Positions 1 through 7,969 of a stretch of DNA of 50,724 nucleotides are shown in pieces (within the stretch, counting starts at the first letter, position 1; each line of letters opens with the position of its first letter). A program made the translations under genes and the position numbers. The notes under the pieces were generated by a model, which saw nothing but the letters and a program-made list of their open reading frames with translations, had not been told where the DNA came from and did no database searches. The DNA comes from an uncultured Lachnospiraceae bacterium (GTDB taxonomy: Bacteria > Bacillota > Clostridia > Lachnospirales > Lachnospiraceae): assembly GCA_947589155.1 (NCBI GenBank), contig CANQBH010000013.1:1-50724 (forward strand). The letters are read 5' to 3'.

Positions 1-95
1 GTGCAACAGGCCTCAGAAGGTGCAGATCTATAATCATGCACTTGGCCCGCAGAGGTCTCTTAACGAGCAGACACTATATACGCCTGCGGGGTTGA
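1..95 (+). other. Region upstream of the CRISPR array; possible leader end
   Basis: No repeat copy is recognisable in these bases, so the first visible repeat is probably the leader-proximal one and this stretch would be the leader-side flank. The orientation comes from the repeats, which end in ATTGAAAT on the plus strand as type I-C repeats do. It is not strongly AT-rich and shows no clear promoter, so it may instead be a rearranged or truncated leader. Any cas genes would lie outside the window to the left. Confidence 0.4.
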
Positions 96-460
<365 letters not shown>

Positions 461-540
461 ACGAATTTTTGTGACGCTTTTTTCGTCGTCTTCTTCATCG
501 CATTCTGCGTAAATTGAGATTAATTACGGGAACGCGCCAT

Positions 541-601
541 CAAGGGAAAAGTGTCGTACTCGTATGAGTATGGAAATTAAACTTTTCTTGTAGTTTCCAT
601 A
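541..601. repeat. Nested inverted repeats; possible RNA structure
   Basis: This lies in the 372-bp gene-free stretch 461-832. An outer helix pairs 541-552 with 581-590 (CAAG, a two-base bulge, then AAAAGT with ACTTTT and CTTG). Inside it is a perfect five-base hairpin, TACTC (557-561) with GAGTA (566-570). A competing hairpin pairs TATGGAAA (569-576) with TTTCCATA (594-601). No coding sequence, tRNA or known riboswitch motif was recognised. It could be a small RNA, an alternative-fold switch or the end of a decayed element. Apart from this and the promoter at 750-778 I see nothing in the gene-free stretch. Confidence 0.4.
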
Positions 602-749
602 GTTGCAGACACTTGAAGTCACATGTCAAGAGCCTGCGAGAGGTGATATTATTATGAAGGGAAATAATGCAATCAGTTGAAGATGTTCGTGTTGTACATA
701 GACATATAAAAAAGAGAGGGATGATAGTACCCCTAGTATATTATGGATC

Positions 750-778
750 TTGTCAAACAACCGCAGCGGTAGTAAAAT
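750..778 (+). promoter_or_regulatory. Sigma-A-type promoter for the Rpn-like gene
   Basis: TTGTCA (750-755) and TAAAAT (773-778) are separated by 17 bp, close to the vegetative consensus, about 55 bp upstream of the start codon at 833. The spacer contains a perfect 11-bp inverted repeat, ACCGCAGCGGT, which could be a repressor site. Confidence 0.55.
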
Positions 779-832
779 GAGAATACGGAAGTAGCAGATG
801 CTCCGTCAGTTTTACACAAGGAGGGATGGAGC

Positions 833-1912
833 ATGGGTTCATCCGAAGATACGAGAAACGGCCAGCCGGCCGATGAGAGAGCCGGAACGGTTTTTGTGCC
901 GAGCGAACTCGCGCAGAACTTAAAAGTTGCAGATGAGGACGAGGCATATGCGTACGACGATTCGGCGAGGAACATCGTGGCGCAGAAGTCGGTGCTGGCG
1001 TATATATTAAAGAGCGCGCTTGAGGAATATGCGGACTATCCGGTGCAGGAGATCGCGGAGAAGTTTATCGAAGGCGAGCCGGAACTGCGGGAGATCGCGG
1101 TCCATCCGGATCATCCGGACAGAAACGATCAACCGGACATGATGAGCGGGGATGAAAAGATCGGAGGAGATCCTACCGTCGACAAGTCACAGCGTGACGG
1201 CGCGGTGTATTTTGACATCCGCTTTACCGCAATCCTTCCGTCGGACGGCGAGAGGATCGAGATCTTATTAAACCTTGAGATACAGAACAATGATACGCCG
1301 GGCTATCCGATCCCGAAACGTGGCGTGTATTATACGGCACGTATGATATCGGCGCAAAGGGGCACAATCTTTAAGGATCAGGAATACGAAAAGATCAAGA
1401 AATGCGTAAGCATCTGGCTGTGCGAGGACACCGCAGATGTCCGCTCCGATACCATTAACCGCTACTCTTTCACGGAGGAATGCCTACGGGGCGGGTTCCA
1501 TGAGGAGAAAGAGTCGTATGACCTGATGACGGTCGTGGTGATGAGGCTTGGACGCAAGGGCGAAACGAGCGGAGACAACGCGATCCGGCTGTTGAGTAAG
1601 ATGTTTTCTACCGATCTCAGTTATAGGGAGAAACTGGATGCGCTGCAGAACGAGTTTAAGATCAGCGTGAATAGGGAAATGAGCAAGGAGGTGCAGAGAA
1701 TGTGCAACTTGAGTACGGGGGTTTTTAATAAAGGCTACGATTCAGGCTACGGTTCAGGAATTTCCATAGGCGAGATGAAAAGAGCAAAAGTAACGGCATA
1801 TAACCTTCGTAAAAGGGGTATGTCTTATGAGGAGATCGCGAACGCGGTCGAGGTCGGCATCGACACGATCCGCACATGGCTGGCGGAGCGCGAGGAGACA
1901 CCCGAAAAGTAG
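833..1912 (+). CDS. Rpn / PD-(D/E)XK nuclease family transposase-like protein
   Basis: The 359-residue protein carries the core of the Rpn-type PD-(D/E)XK nuclease family: Asp128 in YFDIRF, then Glu149 and Gln151 in LLNLEIQN, followed by the typical GYPIPKRGVYY stretch. The family is labelled transposase because it resembles YhgA and RpnA-E; known members are DNA endonucleases that stimulate recombination. Residues about 330-352 (MSYEEIANAVEVGIDTIRTW) form a helix-turn-helix-like end. The start is supported by AAGGAGGG eight bases upstream and a good promoter at 750-778. Such genes occur in many copies in Lachnospiraceae. No terminal inverted repeats or target duplications were seen, so it is not annotated as an insertion sequence. 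Its place beside a CRISPR array may be coincidental. Confidence 0.85.
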   Translation: MGSSEDTRNGQPADERAGTVFVPSELAQNLKVADEDEAYAYDDSARNIVAQKSVLAYILKSALEEYADYPVQEIAEKFIEGEPELREIAVHPDHPDRNDQPDMMSGDEKIGGDPTVDKSQRDGAVYFDIRFTAILPSDGERIEILLNLEIQNNDTPGYPIPKRGVYYTARMISAQRGTIFKDQEYEKIKKCVSIWLCEDTADVRSDTINRYSFTEECLRGGFHEEKESYDLMTVVVMRLGRKGETSGDNAIRLLSKMFSTDLSYREKLDALQNEFKISVNREMSKEVQRMCNLSTGVFNKGYDSGYGSGISIGEMKRAKVTAYNLRKRGMSYEEIANAVEVGIDTIRTWLAEREETPEK

Positions 1913-1936
1913 CGGCTACAATACTAGAGTTTTTAC

Positions 1937-1966
1937 AAGGCGCGCAGCAAAAGCGCGCCTTTGTTT
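1937..1966 (+). terminator. Rho-independent terminator, possibly bidirectional
   Basis: A nine-base perfect stem, AAGGCGCGC (1937-1945) with GCGCGCCTT (1953-1961), has a seven-base loop and is followed by TTTGTTT. It sits between the convergent ends of the Rpn-like gene and the ABC permease gene, so it may serve both strands. Confidence 0.75.
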
Positions 1967-1969
1967 ATG

Positions 1970-2599
1970 TCAGATCTCCCGCCGCTTGTATAGCAGGACG
2001 GATAAATACCATGAGAAGAGATAGATCGCGATGCTGGCGAGACCCAGAAAGAGCAGCAGCACATCCGGACGCAGACCGGCGATGGGGCTTCCGCTGAGCA
2101 GGGCCGGAACGGCCGCGATTCCGGCGAAGAACAGGGCGACCAATAAAAGAGAAATGATCCGGCCTTTTTCGGTGCCGAGCCTGAAAACAAAAGGCAGGCA
2201 GATTGCGGAAGAAAGCAGGGTCACGACGGATATCGCGAGCAATACCATGAAAAGATAGCGGAAGGAGAAGGCATTGCTTCGCATCATTTTGATCGTCTGC
2301 GCCGCGGCGGTCGCGACAAGGACGACGCATAGCGAAAGCAGGCCGGTCAGGTATTTGACGGCGACGAACTGCGATTTTTTATAAGGCAGCGTTCCGCTGT
2401 ACCGCGTCCATCCGCTCCGCTCGTCATAACTGAGCAGATTGATGGGGATGATCCCGCACAAAAGGCACGGGTAAAAAGTGAAAAATATCGTATCATTGTG
2501 GGACACGCAGGACAGTGCCAGAAAGAGGACCGCAAGCAGGAGATACGGCCGGCAATAGGTTCTCATCATATACCAATCTTTTAAGAGCAGACCTTTCAT
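1970..2599 (-). CDS. ABC-2 type transporter permease
   Basis: This 209-residue integral membrane protein has about six hydrophobic segments and no soluble domain. It begins MKGLLLKDWYMMRTY, the usual opening of the ABC-2 permease family found beside GntR/YtrB-type ATPases. The motif SYDERSGWTRYSGTLPYKKS near residues 57-76 is characteristic of this group. Its start overlaps the end of the ATPase gene by four bases (ATGA), so the two are translationally coupled. The pair would make a homodimeric-type exporter or a bacitracin/cell-wall-stress transporter like YtrBC; substrate is not deducible. This is the last gene of the minus-strand operon starting at 3821. Confidence 0.85.
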   Translation of the reverse strand: MKGLLLKDWYMMRTYCRPYLLLAVLFLALSCVSHNDTIFFTFYPCLLCGIIPINLLSYDERSGWTRYSGTLPYKKSQFVAVKYLTGLLSLCVVLVATAAAQTIKMMRSNAFSFRYLFMVLLAISVVTLLSSAICLPFVFRLGTEKGRIISLLLVALFFAGIAAVPALLSGSPIAGLRPDVLLLFLGLASIAIYLFSWYLSVLLYKRREI

Positions 2600-3447
2600 T
2601 GATTTGCCTCCTTTACCATAAGTACAAATAGTTCCTCAATGCTGATCGGGCTGACTTCGACGTCATCCGGAACGCTGTCCCGCCGCAGGAGCGCCTGCGC
2701 GCCGTAGGGATTTTCCTGTTTGTAGAGGATCGAATCCTTTGGCAGGGAATGTAACTGCTCAACGGAGCAGCGGAGCAGCCCGTATTCCGTCAGGAGCAGA
2801 TCTTTTTCTTCGCAAAGGAGCAGCCGCCCCTTATGCAGAAAAGCGATATAGTCGCACAATTTTTCGAGATCGCTGACGATGTGGGACGAGATCAAAACGG
2901 CGTGGTCTTCTTCTCTGGTGAAATCCATCAGCATTTCCACGACCTCGTCGCGCACAACGGGATCCAGACCCGAAGTCGGCTCGTCGAGCAGCAGGAGTTT
3001 TGCATGATGGGACAGTGCGATCGCAATGCCGAGTTTCATTTTCATGCCGCGGGAGAGATCTTTGAACGCCTTGTTGTCCGGCAGCGATAATTTCTGCAGA
3101 AGGCGCAGATATTCTTCCATGTGCCAATTTTTGAACGTATGCTGCATGACGCTGCCGACTTGTTTTGCCGTGAGGCACTCGGGGAGGCCGACGTCGTCTA
3201 AGACGACGCCGATATCTTCTTTGACGAGCGTCATCTCCGTCTCGCTTTCCCTTTCTCTGCCAAACAGTTTGATCTCCCCGCCGTCTTTGCGGATCATGTC
3301 GAGGATGAGCCGGATCGTCGTGCTTTTTCCCGCGCCGTTTTCTCCGACCAGCCCAAGGATGCAGCCGCTCGGAAGGGATAGATTCAAATGGTTCAGGGTA
3401 AAGCCGGGATAAGATTTTGTCAGGTCGTGTATTTCGATTGCGTTCAT
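2596..3447 (-). CDS. ABC transporter ATP-binding protein, YtrB-like
   Basis: This 283-residue ATPase has Walker A GENGAGKST (35-43), signature LSRGMKMKLG (131-140), Walker B LLLLDEPTSG (151-160) and a switch histidine in SSHIVSD. The signature reads LSRGM rather than LSGGQ, as is common in the GntR-linked exporter group. It energises the permease encoded directly downstream (four-base overlap) and overlaps the GntR gene upstream by four bases. In Bacillus the comparable ytr operon responds to cell-wall antibiotics. That role is inferred from architecture only. Confidence 0.93.
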   Translation of the reverse strand: MNAIEIHDLTKSYPGFTLNHLNLSLPSGCILGLVGENGAGKSTTIRLILDMIRKDGGEIKLFGRERESETEMTLVKEDIGVVLDDVGLPECLTAKQVGSVMQHTFKNWHMEEYLRLLQKLSLPDNKAFKDLSRGMKMKLGIAIALSHHAKLLLLDEPTSGLDPVVRDEVVEMLMDFTREEDHAVLISSHIVSDLEKLCDYIAFLHKGRLLLCEEKDLLLTEYGLLRCSVEQLHSLPKDSILYKQENPYGAQALLRRDSVPDDVEVSPISIEELFVLMVKEANQ

Positions 3448-3821
3448 TCCTGTTCCTCCATGCTGAAATTTATAATGTCGATGAGGTCCTGCCGGTCAAG
3501 GCCGCACGCCGCGGCGAGCCGGACGGCTTCGTCGATATGTTCCTCGATCTTTTTCAGATTTTCTTCCCGAAGAAGTTCCACATTTTTCGGGGCGACAAAG
3601 CACCCTTTCCCGGGAACCGTGTAAAGGAAGCCGTCCTTTTCCAGTTCCTCATACGCCCGCTTTGTGGTAATGAAACTGATCCGCAGATCTTTGGCAAGCC
3701 CGCGGATGGACGGCAGCATTTCATCCGCCTTCAGCGATCCGTTGATGATCTGGGTCTTGATCTGGGAATAGATCTGGTCGTAGATCGGCGCGCCGCTTTT
3801 ATTGTCGATCAGGATAGTCAC
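3444..3821 (-). CDS. GntR-family regulator, YtrA subfamily
   Basis: The protein is 125 residues when started at the GTG at 3821, which has GGAGG seven bases upstream. An ATG 20 codons further up lies inside the promoter and has no ribosome-binding site. The N-terminal winged helix contains the GntR motif ADEMLPSIRGLAKDLRI followed by TTKRAYEELEKDGF and the wing GKGCFV. The C-terminal part is only a short helical dimerisation segment, as in the YtrA subfamily. It is the first gene of the ABC operon, and the palindrome over its promoter suggests autorepression. Confidence 0.9.
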   Translation of the reverse strand: MTILIDNKSGAPIYDQIYSQIKTQIINGSLKADEMLPSIRGLAKDLRISFITTKRAYEELEKDGFLYTVPGKGCFVAPKNVELLREENLKKIEEHIDEAVRLAAACGLDRQDLIDIINFSMEEQE

Positions 3822-3842
3822 ACCGTCACCTCCGTATATATT

Positions 3843-3881
3843 GTATATATCAAATATATACAGTTGTAGTCGGATTGTCAA
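3843..3881 (-). promoter_or_regulatory. Promoter with palindromic operator for the GntR-ABC operon
   Basis: On the minus strand TTGACA (3876-3881) and TATATT (3853-3858) are 17 bp apart, a near-consensus promoter. The -10 box lies inside a perfect inverted repeat, GTATATAT-CAA-ATATATAC (3843-3861). YtrA-type GntR proteins bind AT-rich palindromes and release on an inducing signal, so direct occlusion of the promoter by the 3444-3821 product is the simplest reading. Confidence 0.75.
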
Positions 3882-3946
3882 CTGTTTTGTGAAAACTTTT
3901 GACCTTTTTTAGCAGTTTCCTTATCCTTAATTTTTCTCGAGGTTTA

Positions 3947-3955
3947 TGTTATAGT
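3947..3955 (+). promoter_or_regulatory. Extended -10 promoter for the cluster 1 AraC gene
   Basis: TG-T-TATAGT (TG at 3947-3948, -10 box at 3950-3955) is an extended -10 element 31 bp upstream of the AraC start. The -35 region is weak. It is divergent from the GntR operon promoter. Confidence 0.5.
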
Positions 3956-3986
3956 ATAGGAAAGAAAGGAAAGGAGCGAAAATACG

Positions 3987-5216
3987 ATGGTCTTATGGCA
4001 GGATGACATCTCGGGGGCATGGAAAAACGACATCGGCTTTTTGCAGACCATAGGCGAACTATCGGGGCTTATCGTGGCGTTTTGGTTTACCGGAGAACCG
4101 GAGGCGGGCTGGACAAGCAGCACACCCGCGGAGCATCCCTGCTTTTCCGATGACGCCCTGCGCGAGTCCCTCGAAGGGCACTGTCGCAGCGGCACGCCCG
4201 GTATCTTCTTTGAAAATGACCGGATATTTTACGGGGTCATGTCCACCGGCTCCATCTGCTTTGCGCTCGGGCCCGCCGTCGTGGGCGTGCTTTCGGACGG
4301 CGAGGCGCAGGCGTACTTGACGAGCCACGGCATGGAAGGACGGCTCTCCATAGCAAAGACCGATATTGGCACGGTCACGCGCTATATGAAATTGATGTAT
4401 TACCATTTCATCGGCGCTCCGGCGGTCTGCGACGAGGTTCCGATCAGCGCGAACGGGATGGAGGACTGGCAGCCCGCTGCCGCGTTGGAGGAGTACCAGT
4501 TGGATCAGTCGGAGAACGACCGGAGCCACAAAAAAGGGGTCGATTTCGAGAGGAATATCCTGCTGGCGGTGGAAAACGGGGATATCGCACTTATGCGGAA
4601 ACTGATGGATGCACTGGTTCCGGATGTCGGGGAGATTGTGGACTTTCTCAATGACCATAACAAGGAGATGGAATATCTGGCGGTTTCCATCATTACGCTC
4701 ATGACACGGGCGGCGGTTTCAGGCGGAGTTCGGCTGGAACTTGCGCACGAACTGGGCGACGTGTATCTGAAAAAACTTGGAGCGGCGGCGACACGTGGGG
4801 ATCCCGTTTTCGGGGTGTGCTATGACGCCATGAAGGAGTTTGTGGAACTGGTCAGCCGCGCCAAGGAGGAGCAGAGCGGGCTTTCCTATGTGGAGGATTG
4901 CAAGGATTACATTGCAAAGAATCTCCGCAAGGATCTTCAGGTGGGGGACATCGCCCCCGCCATAGGGGTCAGCAGGACGTACCTTTCACGTCTGTTCCGT
5001 CAGGCCGAGGGCATTACCGTGCAGAAGTACATCCAAAGGGAAAAATGCCGCCATGCGGCGCATATGCTGATATACTCCGACTACTCCATCTCGCAGATCG
5101 CGCAGTATTTTGGTTTTTCTTCCCAGAGTTATTTCGGCAGTTGCTTTCAGACGTGGTACGGGATGACGCCTGGCGCTTACCGCAAGACAAACCATAGAGA
5201 TTTCATACACCGTTGA
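3987..5216 (+). CDS. AraC-family transcriptional regulator, cluster 1
   Basis: The 409-residue protein has a C-terminal AraC double helix-turn-helix (about 305-405): DIAPAIGVSRTYLSRLFRQ is the first motif and ISQIAQYFGFSSQSYFGSCF the second. Residues about 180-290 form an all-helical middle domain opening with NILLAVENGDIALMRKLMDA. The first 170 residues are a probable cytoplasmic ligand-sensing domain similar to that of the regulator at 35104. There is no membrane segment. The start has AAAGGAG upstream. It precedes GH3, GH2, GH3 and symporter genes on the same strand, and its stop codon lies inside the tandem repeat at 5207-5238, which recurs before the symporter. It is therefore probably the activator of cluster 1. 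Confidence 0.92.
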   Translation: MVLWQDDISGAWKNDIGFLQTIGELSGLIVAFWFTGEPEAGWTSSTPAEHPCFSDDALRESLEGHCRSGTPGIFFENDRIFYGVMSTGSICFALGPAVVGVLSDGEAQAYLTSHGMEGRLSIAKTDIGTVTRYMKLMYYHFIGAPAVCDEVPISANGMEDWQPAAALEEYQLDQSENDRSHKKGVDFERNILLAVENGDIALMRKLMDALVPDVGEIVDFLNDHNKEMEYLAVSIITLMTRAAVSGGVRLELAHELGDVYLKKLGAAATRGDPVFGVCYDAMKEFVELVSRAKEEQSGLSYVEDCKDYIAKNLRKDLQVGDIAPAIGVSRTYLSRLFRQAEGITVQKYIQREKCRHAAHMLIYSDYSISQIAQYFGFSSQSYFGSCFQTWYGMTPGAYRKTNHRDFIHR

Positions 5217-5266
5217 TATAATTGTCACATCGCTAATAGAATGACATACGGCTCCTCTGCTAGAAT
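5204..5266 (+). promoter_or_regulatory. Tandem AraC-type operator and promoter before the GH3-GH2-GH3 operon
   Basis: Half-sites ACACCGTTGATA (5207-5218) and ACATCGCTAATA (5227-5238) match at 9 of 12 positions and are exactly 20 bp apart, as AraC-family proteins require for binding one helix face. The -10 box TAGAAT (5261-5266) follows 22 bp later. No good -35 hexamer exists, as expected of an activator-dependent promoter. The block TTCATACACCGTTGA is identical to the one at 12772-12786 before the symporter gene. The first half-site overlaps the last codons and stop of the AraC gene. Confidence 0.75.
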
Positions 5267-5368
5267 CGGGGTACAGGGTCGGGGATTCCGACGGGCTGTC
5301 TCGAAACGGGCGGAGGAGTCTGTTTTTTTGGAGTCCCCGCGAACAAACGAAAACGGAGGAAACAGAAT

Positions 5369-7951
5369 ATGGCTAAGATTTTTGCAACCACAGACCCGGA
5401 AGTGAGCGGTCGGGAAAAACGCAACATGGAAAGGACGCGGCGCATCGCTGCGGAGGGCATGGTTCTGCTGGAAAACAGCGGCGCTCTCCCGTTGGAAGCG
5501 GACGGGCGTTCCCTCGCGCTGTTCGGCAGCGGCGTCCGCCATATGGTCAAGGGCGGGACCGGCTCAGGCGACGTCAACTCCCGCACGGTGGTCAATGTGG
5601 AGCAGGCGATGGAGGACGCGGGCTTTCAGATCGGGACAAAGACATGGCTCGACCGCTTCGACGACGACTGTACGAAATGGGGCAAAACATATGTTGCAAA
5701 GTATCAGGCCATCTTGAAGGAAAAGGGTTGGGAGGGCGTCAACTGGGCGCTGGACCATCCCTACCGGGATCCCGACGTCCCTGAGATCACGCAGGAGGAC
5801 ATGACGGGCACGGATAAGCGCTGTGCGGTCTATGTTATCGCCCGTACCTCCGGTGAGGGTGCGGATCGGAAACTTGCGCCCGGGGATTACGAACTCACGG
5901 AGGGGGAGATTCAGAATCTGGGCATGCTCGCGGAGCACTATGAGCACACGGTGGTGGTGCTGAACGTGGGCGGCGCAATCGACACAAAACTGTTTCGAGA
6001 GAAAAAAGGGATCGACGCGGTCTTGCTGATGAGCCAGCCCGGATGCGCCGGAGGTCTTGCGCTGGCGGATGTTCTCACCGGGAAGGTATCGCCGGACGGG
6101 CGTCTGGCAGCCACATGGGCGGAGAACTACGCAGATTACCCGTTTGCGGAGGAGTTCAGTTACCTCAACGGCGACGTGGCGGACGAATATTATAAGGAAG
6201 GAATCTATGTGGGTTACCGCTATTTTGACAGTTTTGGCGTCCGTCCCGCCTACCCCTTCGGCTTCGGGCGTTCCTACACGGAATTTGCCCTCGGTGTTGG
6301 GAAGGTGGAGATCAAGGGTGACGCAGTGTGCGTGACCGTCGCTGTCAAGAATGTGGGAGCGGCATACGCCGGAAGAGAAACGGTGCAGGTCTACGTTTCT
6401 CAGCCGACGGGGCGGCTTGACAAGCCGTATCAGGTGCTTGCGGGCTACGCCAAGACGGATGTGCTTGCGCCCGGACAGGAGACGGATGTGACGGTGACAT
6501 TTTCCGTCCGCTCTTTAGCGTCCTACGATGAGGGCGCAGCGGAATATATTCTGGAAAAAGGGATCTACTATGTCCGCATTGGAACGCACTCGCGCAACAC
6601 GCACGTCGCGGCGGCGTTGGAACTGGCGGAGGACGTAGTCACGGAGCGTCTCGCGAACCGGGTAGCGGCGGACTGTCCGCTTGACGTGCTCCACGCTTCC
6701 CCCGACGGCTATTATACCTACGAACGGGAAGCGCAGGAGAAGACGGATGCGCCGCATATCGCGATCGATGTCTCCGTGATCACAGCCGTGACCGCGTCCT
6801 ATGGGAAGGACATGTGCGGGCAGTGCTCCGACGCGGGGGAGAAGGACAAAGGGAGAGTCACGCTGGCGGATGTGCTGGAGGGGCGCGCATCCGTCCATGA
6901 CCTGACCGCCCAGTTGGATGCCCGTGAACTTGCAGAACTCGTAGTCGGCTCTGCGCGTGGCGGAATGGCTGGCGCGTCCACCGTCGGTGCGGCATCCGCT
7001 GCCTGCCCGGGAGCCGCGGGCGACACCACCTCGAGCCTGCTCGAGAGTCGGGGCGTGGCAAATCTGGTGTTTGCGGACGGGCCGGCCGGACTGCGGCTCT
7101 CCAAGAGTTTTGTGGTGGATAAGGACGGCAATATCATCCCCGGGCTTGGCGAGTCGGCGTTTGGCAATCTCGGCGAGATGCTTGGCATGGTGCCGCCGGA
7201 GCGGCCTGCTGACGCCGTTGACCACTACCAGTACTGCACCGCGATTCCCATTGCTACCATGCTCGCCCAGACATGGGATCCCGCGCTTATCGAGGAGGCG
7301 GGCGACATCGTCGGGGAGGAGATGGAGGAGTTAGGCGTGACGCTGTGGCTCGCTCCCGGTATGAACATCCAGCGTAACCCGCTATGTGGACGCAACTTTG
7401 AGTATTATTCGGAAGACCCGCTCGTCTCCGGGCTCTGCGCCGCGGCGGACACGCGGGGCGTGCAGCGCCATGCGGGCTGCGGCACGACCATCAAGCATTT
7501 TGCGCTGAACAATCAGGAGGATAACCGCACCCACTCCAATTCCCATTGTGCGGAGCGGGCGCTCCGCGAGATCTATCTAAAGGGTTTCGAGATTGCGGTG
7601 AAGGAGGCGGCGCCGCTTTCGCTGATGACCTCTTACAATCTGGTGAACGGCATTCACGCGGCGAACAACAGAGAACTGATCACGGACATCCTGCGCTGCG
7701 AGTGGGGATTTAAGGGACTGGTCATGACGGACTGGGGCACGACGGACAAGAGCGGCGATTTCAAGTACGGCTCGTCCAGTCCGGTACAGTGCGTCAAGGC
7801 AGGCAACGACCTGACGATGCCCGGCTCGCAGGCGGACGTGGACGCGATCGCGGACGCCGTGGGAAATGAACTGACGCTGGAAGAACTCCGCGCGTGCGCG
7901 GGGCGCGTTCTGGAACTGGTCTGCCATGCCATGAAAAACCGGCGCAGTTGA
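5369..7951 (+). CDS. Glycoside hydrolase family 3, reversed domain order
   Basis: In this 860-residue enzyme the usual GH3 order is reversed. It begins with the alpha/beta sandwich domain (about 20-260, with KGGTGSGDVNSR), continues with a fibronectin-III-like domain (to about 430; RLDKPYQVLAGYAKT) and ends with the TIM-barrel domain (about 550-850). Barrel landmarks are FADGPAGLRL, GRNFEYYSEDP, TTIKHFALNNQ and the nucleophile Asp788 in VMTDWG. Reversed GH3 enzymes are known in Butyrivibrio and Ruminococcus albus as beta-glucosidases. There is no signal peptide, so it acts in the cytoplasm on imported oligosaccharides. It is the first gene of the operon controlled from 5204-5266, 18 bp before the GH2 gene. 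Beta-glucosidase is likeliest; beta-xylosidase cannot be excluded. Confidence 0.92.
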   Translation: MAKIFATTDPEVSGREKRNMERTRRIAAEGMVLLENSGALPLEADGRSLALFGSGVRHMVKGGTGSGDVNSRTVVNVEQAMEDAGFQIGTKTWLDRFDDDCTKWGKTYVAKYQAILKEKGWEGVNWALDHPYRDPDVPEITQEDMTGTDKRCAVYVIARTSGEGADRKLAPGDYELTEGEIQNLGMLAEHYEHTVVVLNVGGAIDTKLFREKKGIDAVLLMSQPGCAGGLALADVLTGKVSPDGRLAATWAENYADYPFAEEFSYLNGDVADEYYKEGIYVGYRYFDSFGVRPAYPFGFGRSYTEFALGVGKVEIKGDAVCVTVAVKNVGAAYAGRETVQVYVSQPTGRLDKPYQVLAGYAKTDVLAPGQETDVTVTFSVRSLASYDEGAAEYILEKGIYYVRIGTHSRNTHVAAALELAEDVVTERLANRVAADCPLDVLHASPDGYYTYEREAQEKTDAPHIAIDVSVITAVTASYGKDMCGQCSDAGEKDKGRVTLADVLEGRASVHDLTAQLDARELAELVVGSARGGMAGASTVGAASAACPGAAGDTTSSLLESRGVANLVFADGPAGLRLSKSFVVDKDGNIIPGLGESAFGNLGEMLGMVPPERPADAVDHYQYCTAIPIATMLAQTWDPALIEEAGDIVGEEMEELGVTLWLAPGMNIQRNPLCGRNFEYYSEDPLVSGLCAAADTRGVQRHAGCGTTIKHFALNNQEDNRTHSNSHCAERALREIYLKGFEIAVKEAAPLSLMTSYNLVNGIHAANNRELITDILRCEWGFKGLVMTDWGTTDKSGDFKYGSSSPVQCVKAGNDLTMPGSQADVDAIADAVGNELTLEELRACAGRVLELVCHAMKNRRS

Positions 7952-7969
7952 GAGGAGAGGAGAAAGTTC

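Noticed and set aside
833-1912. Insertion sequence, because the family is called transposase
   Set aside because: No terminal inverted repeats or target-site duplications were found, and the family is better described as Rpn-type nucleases.
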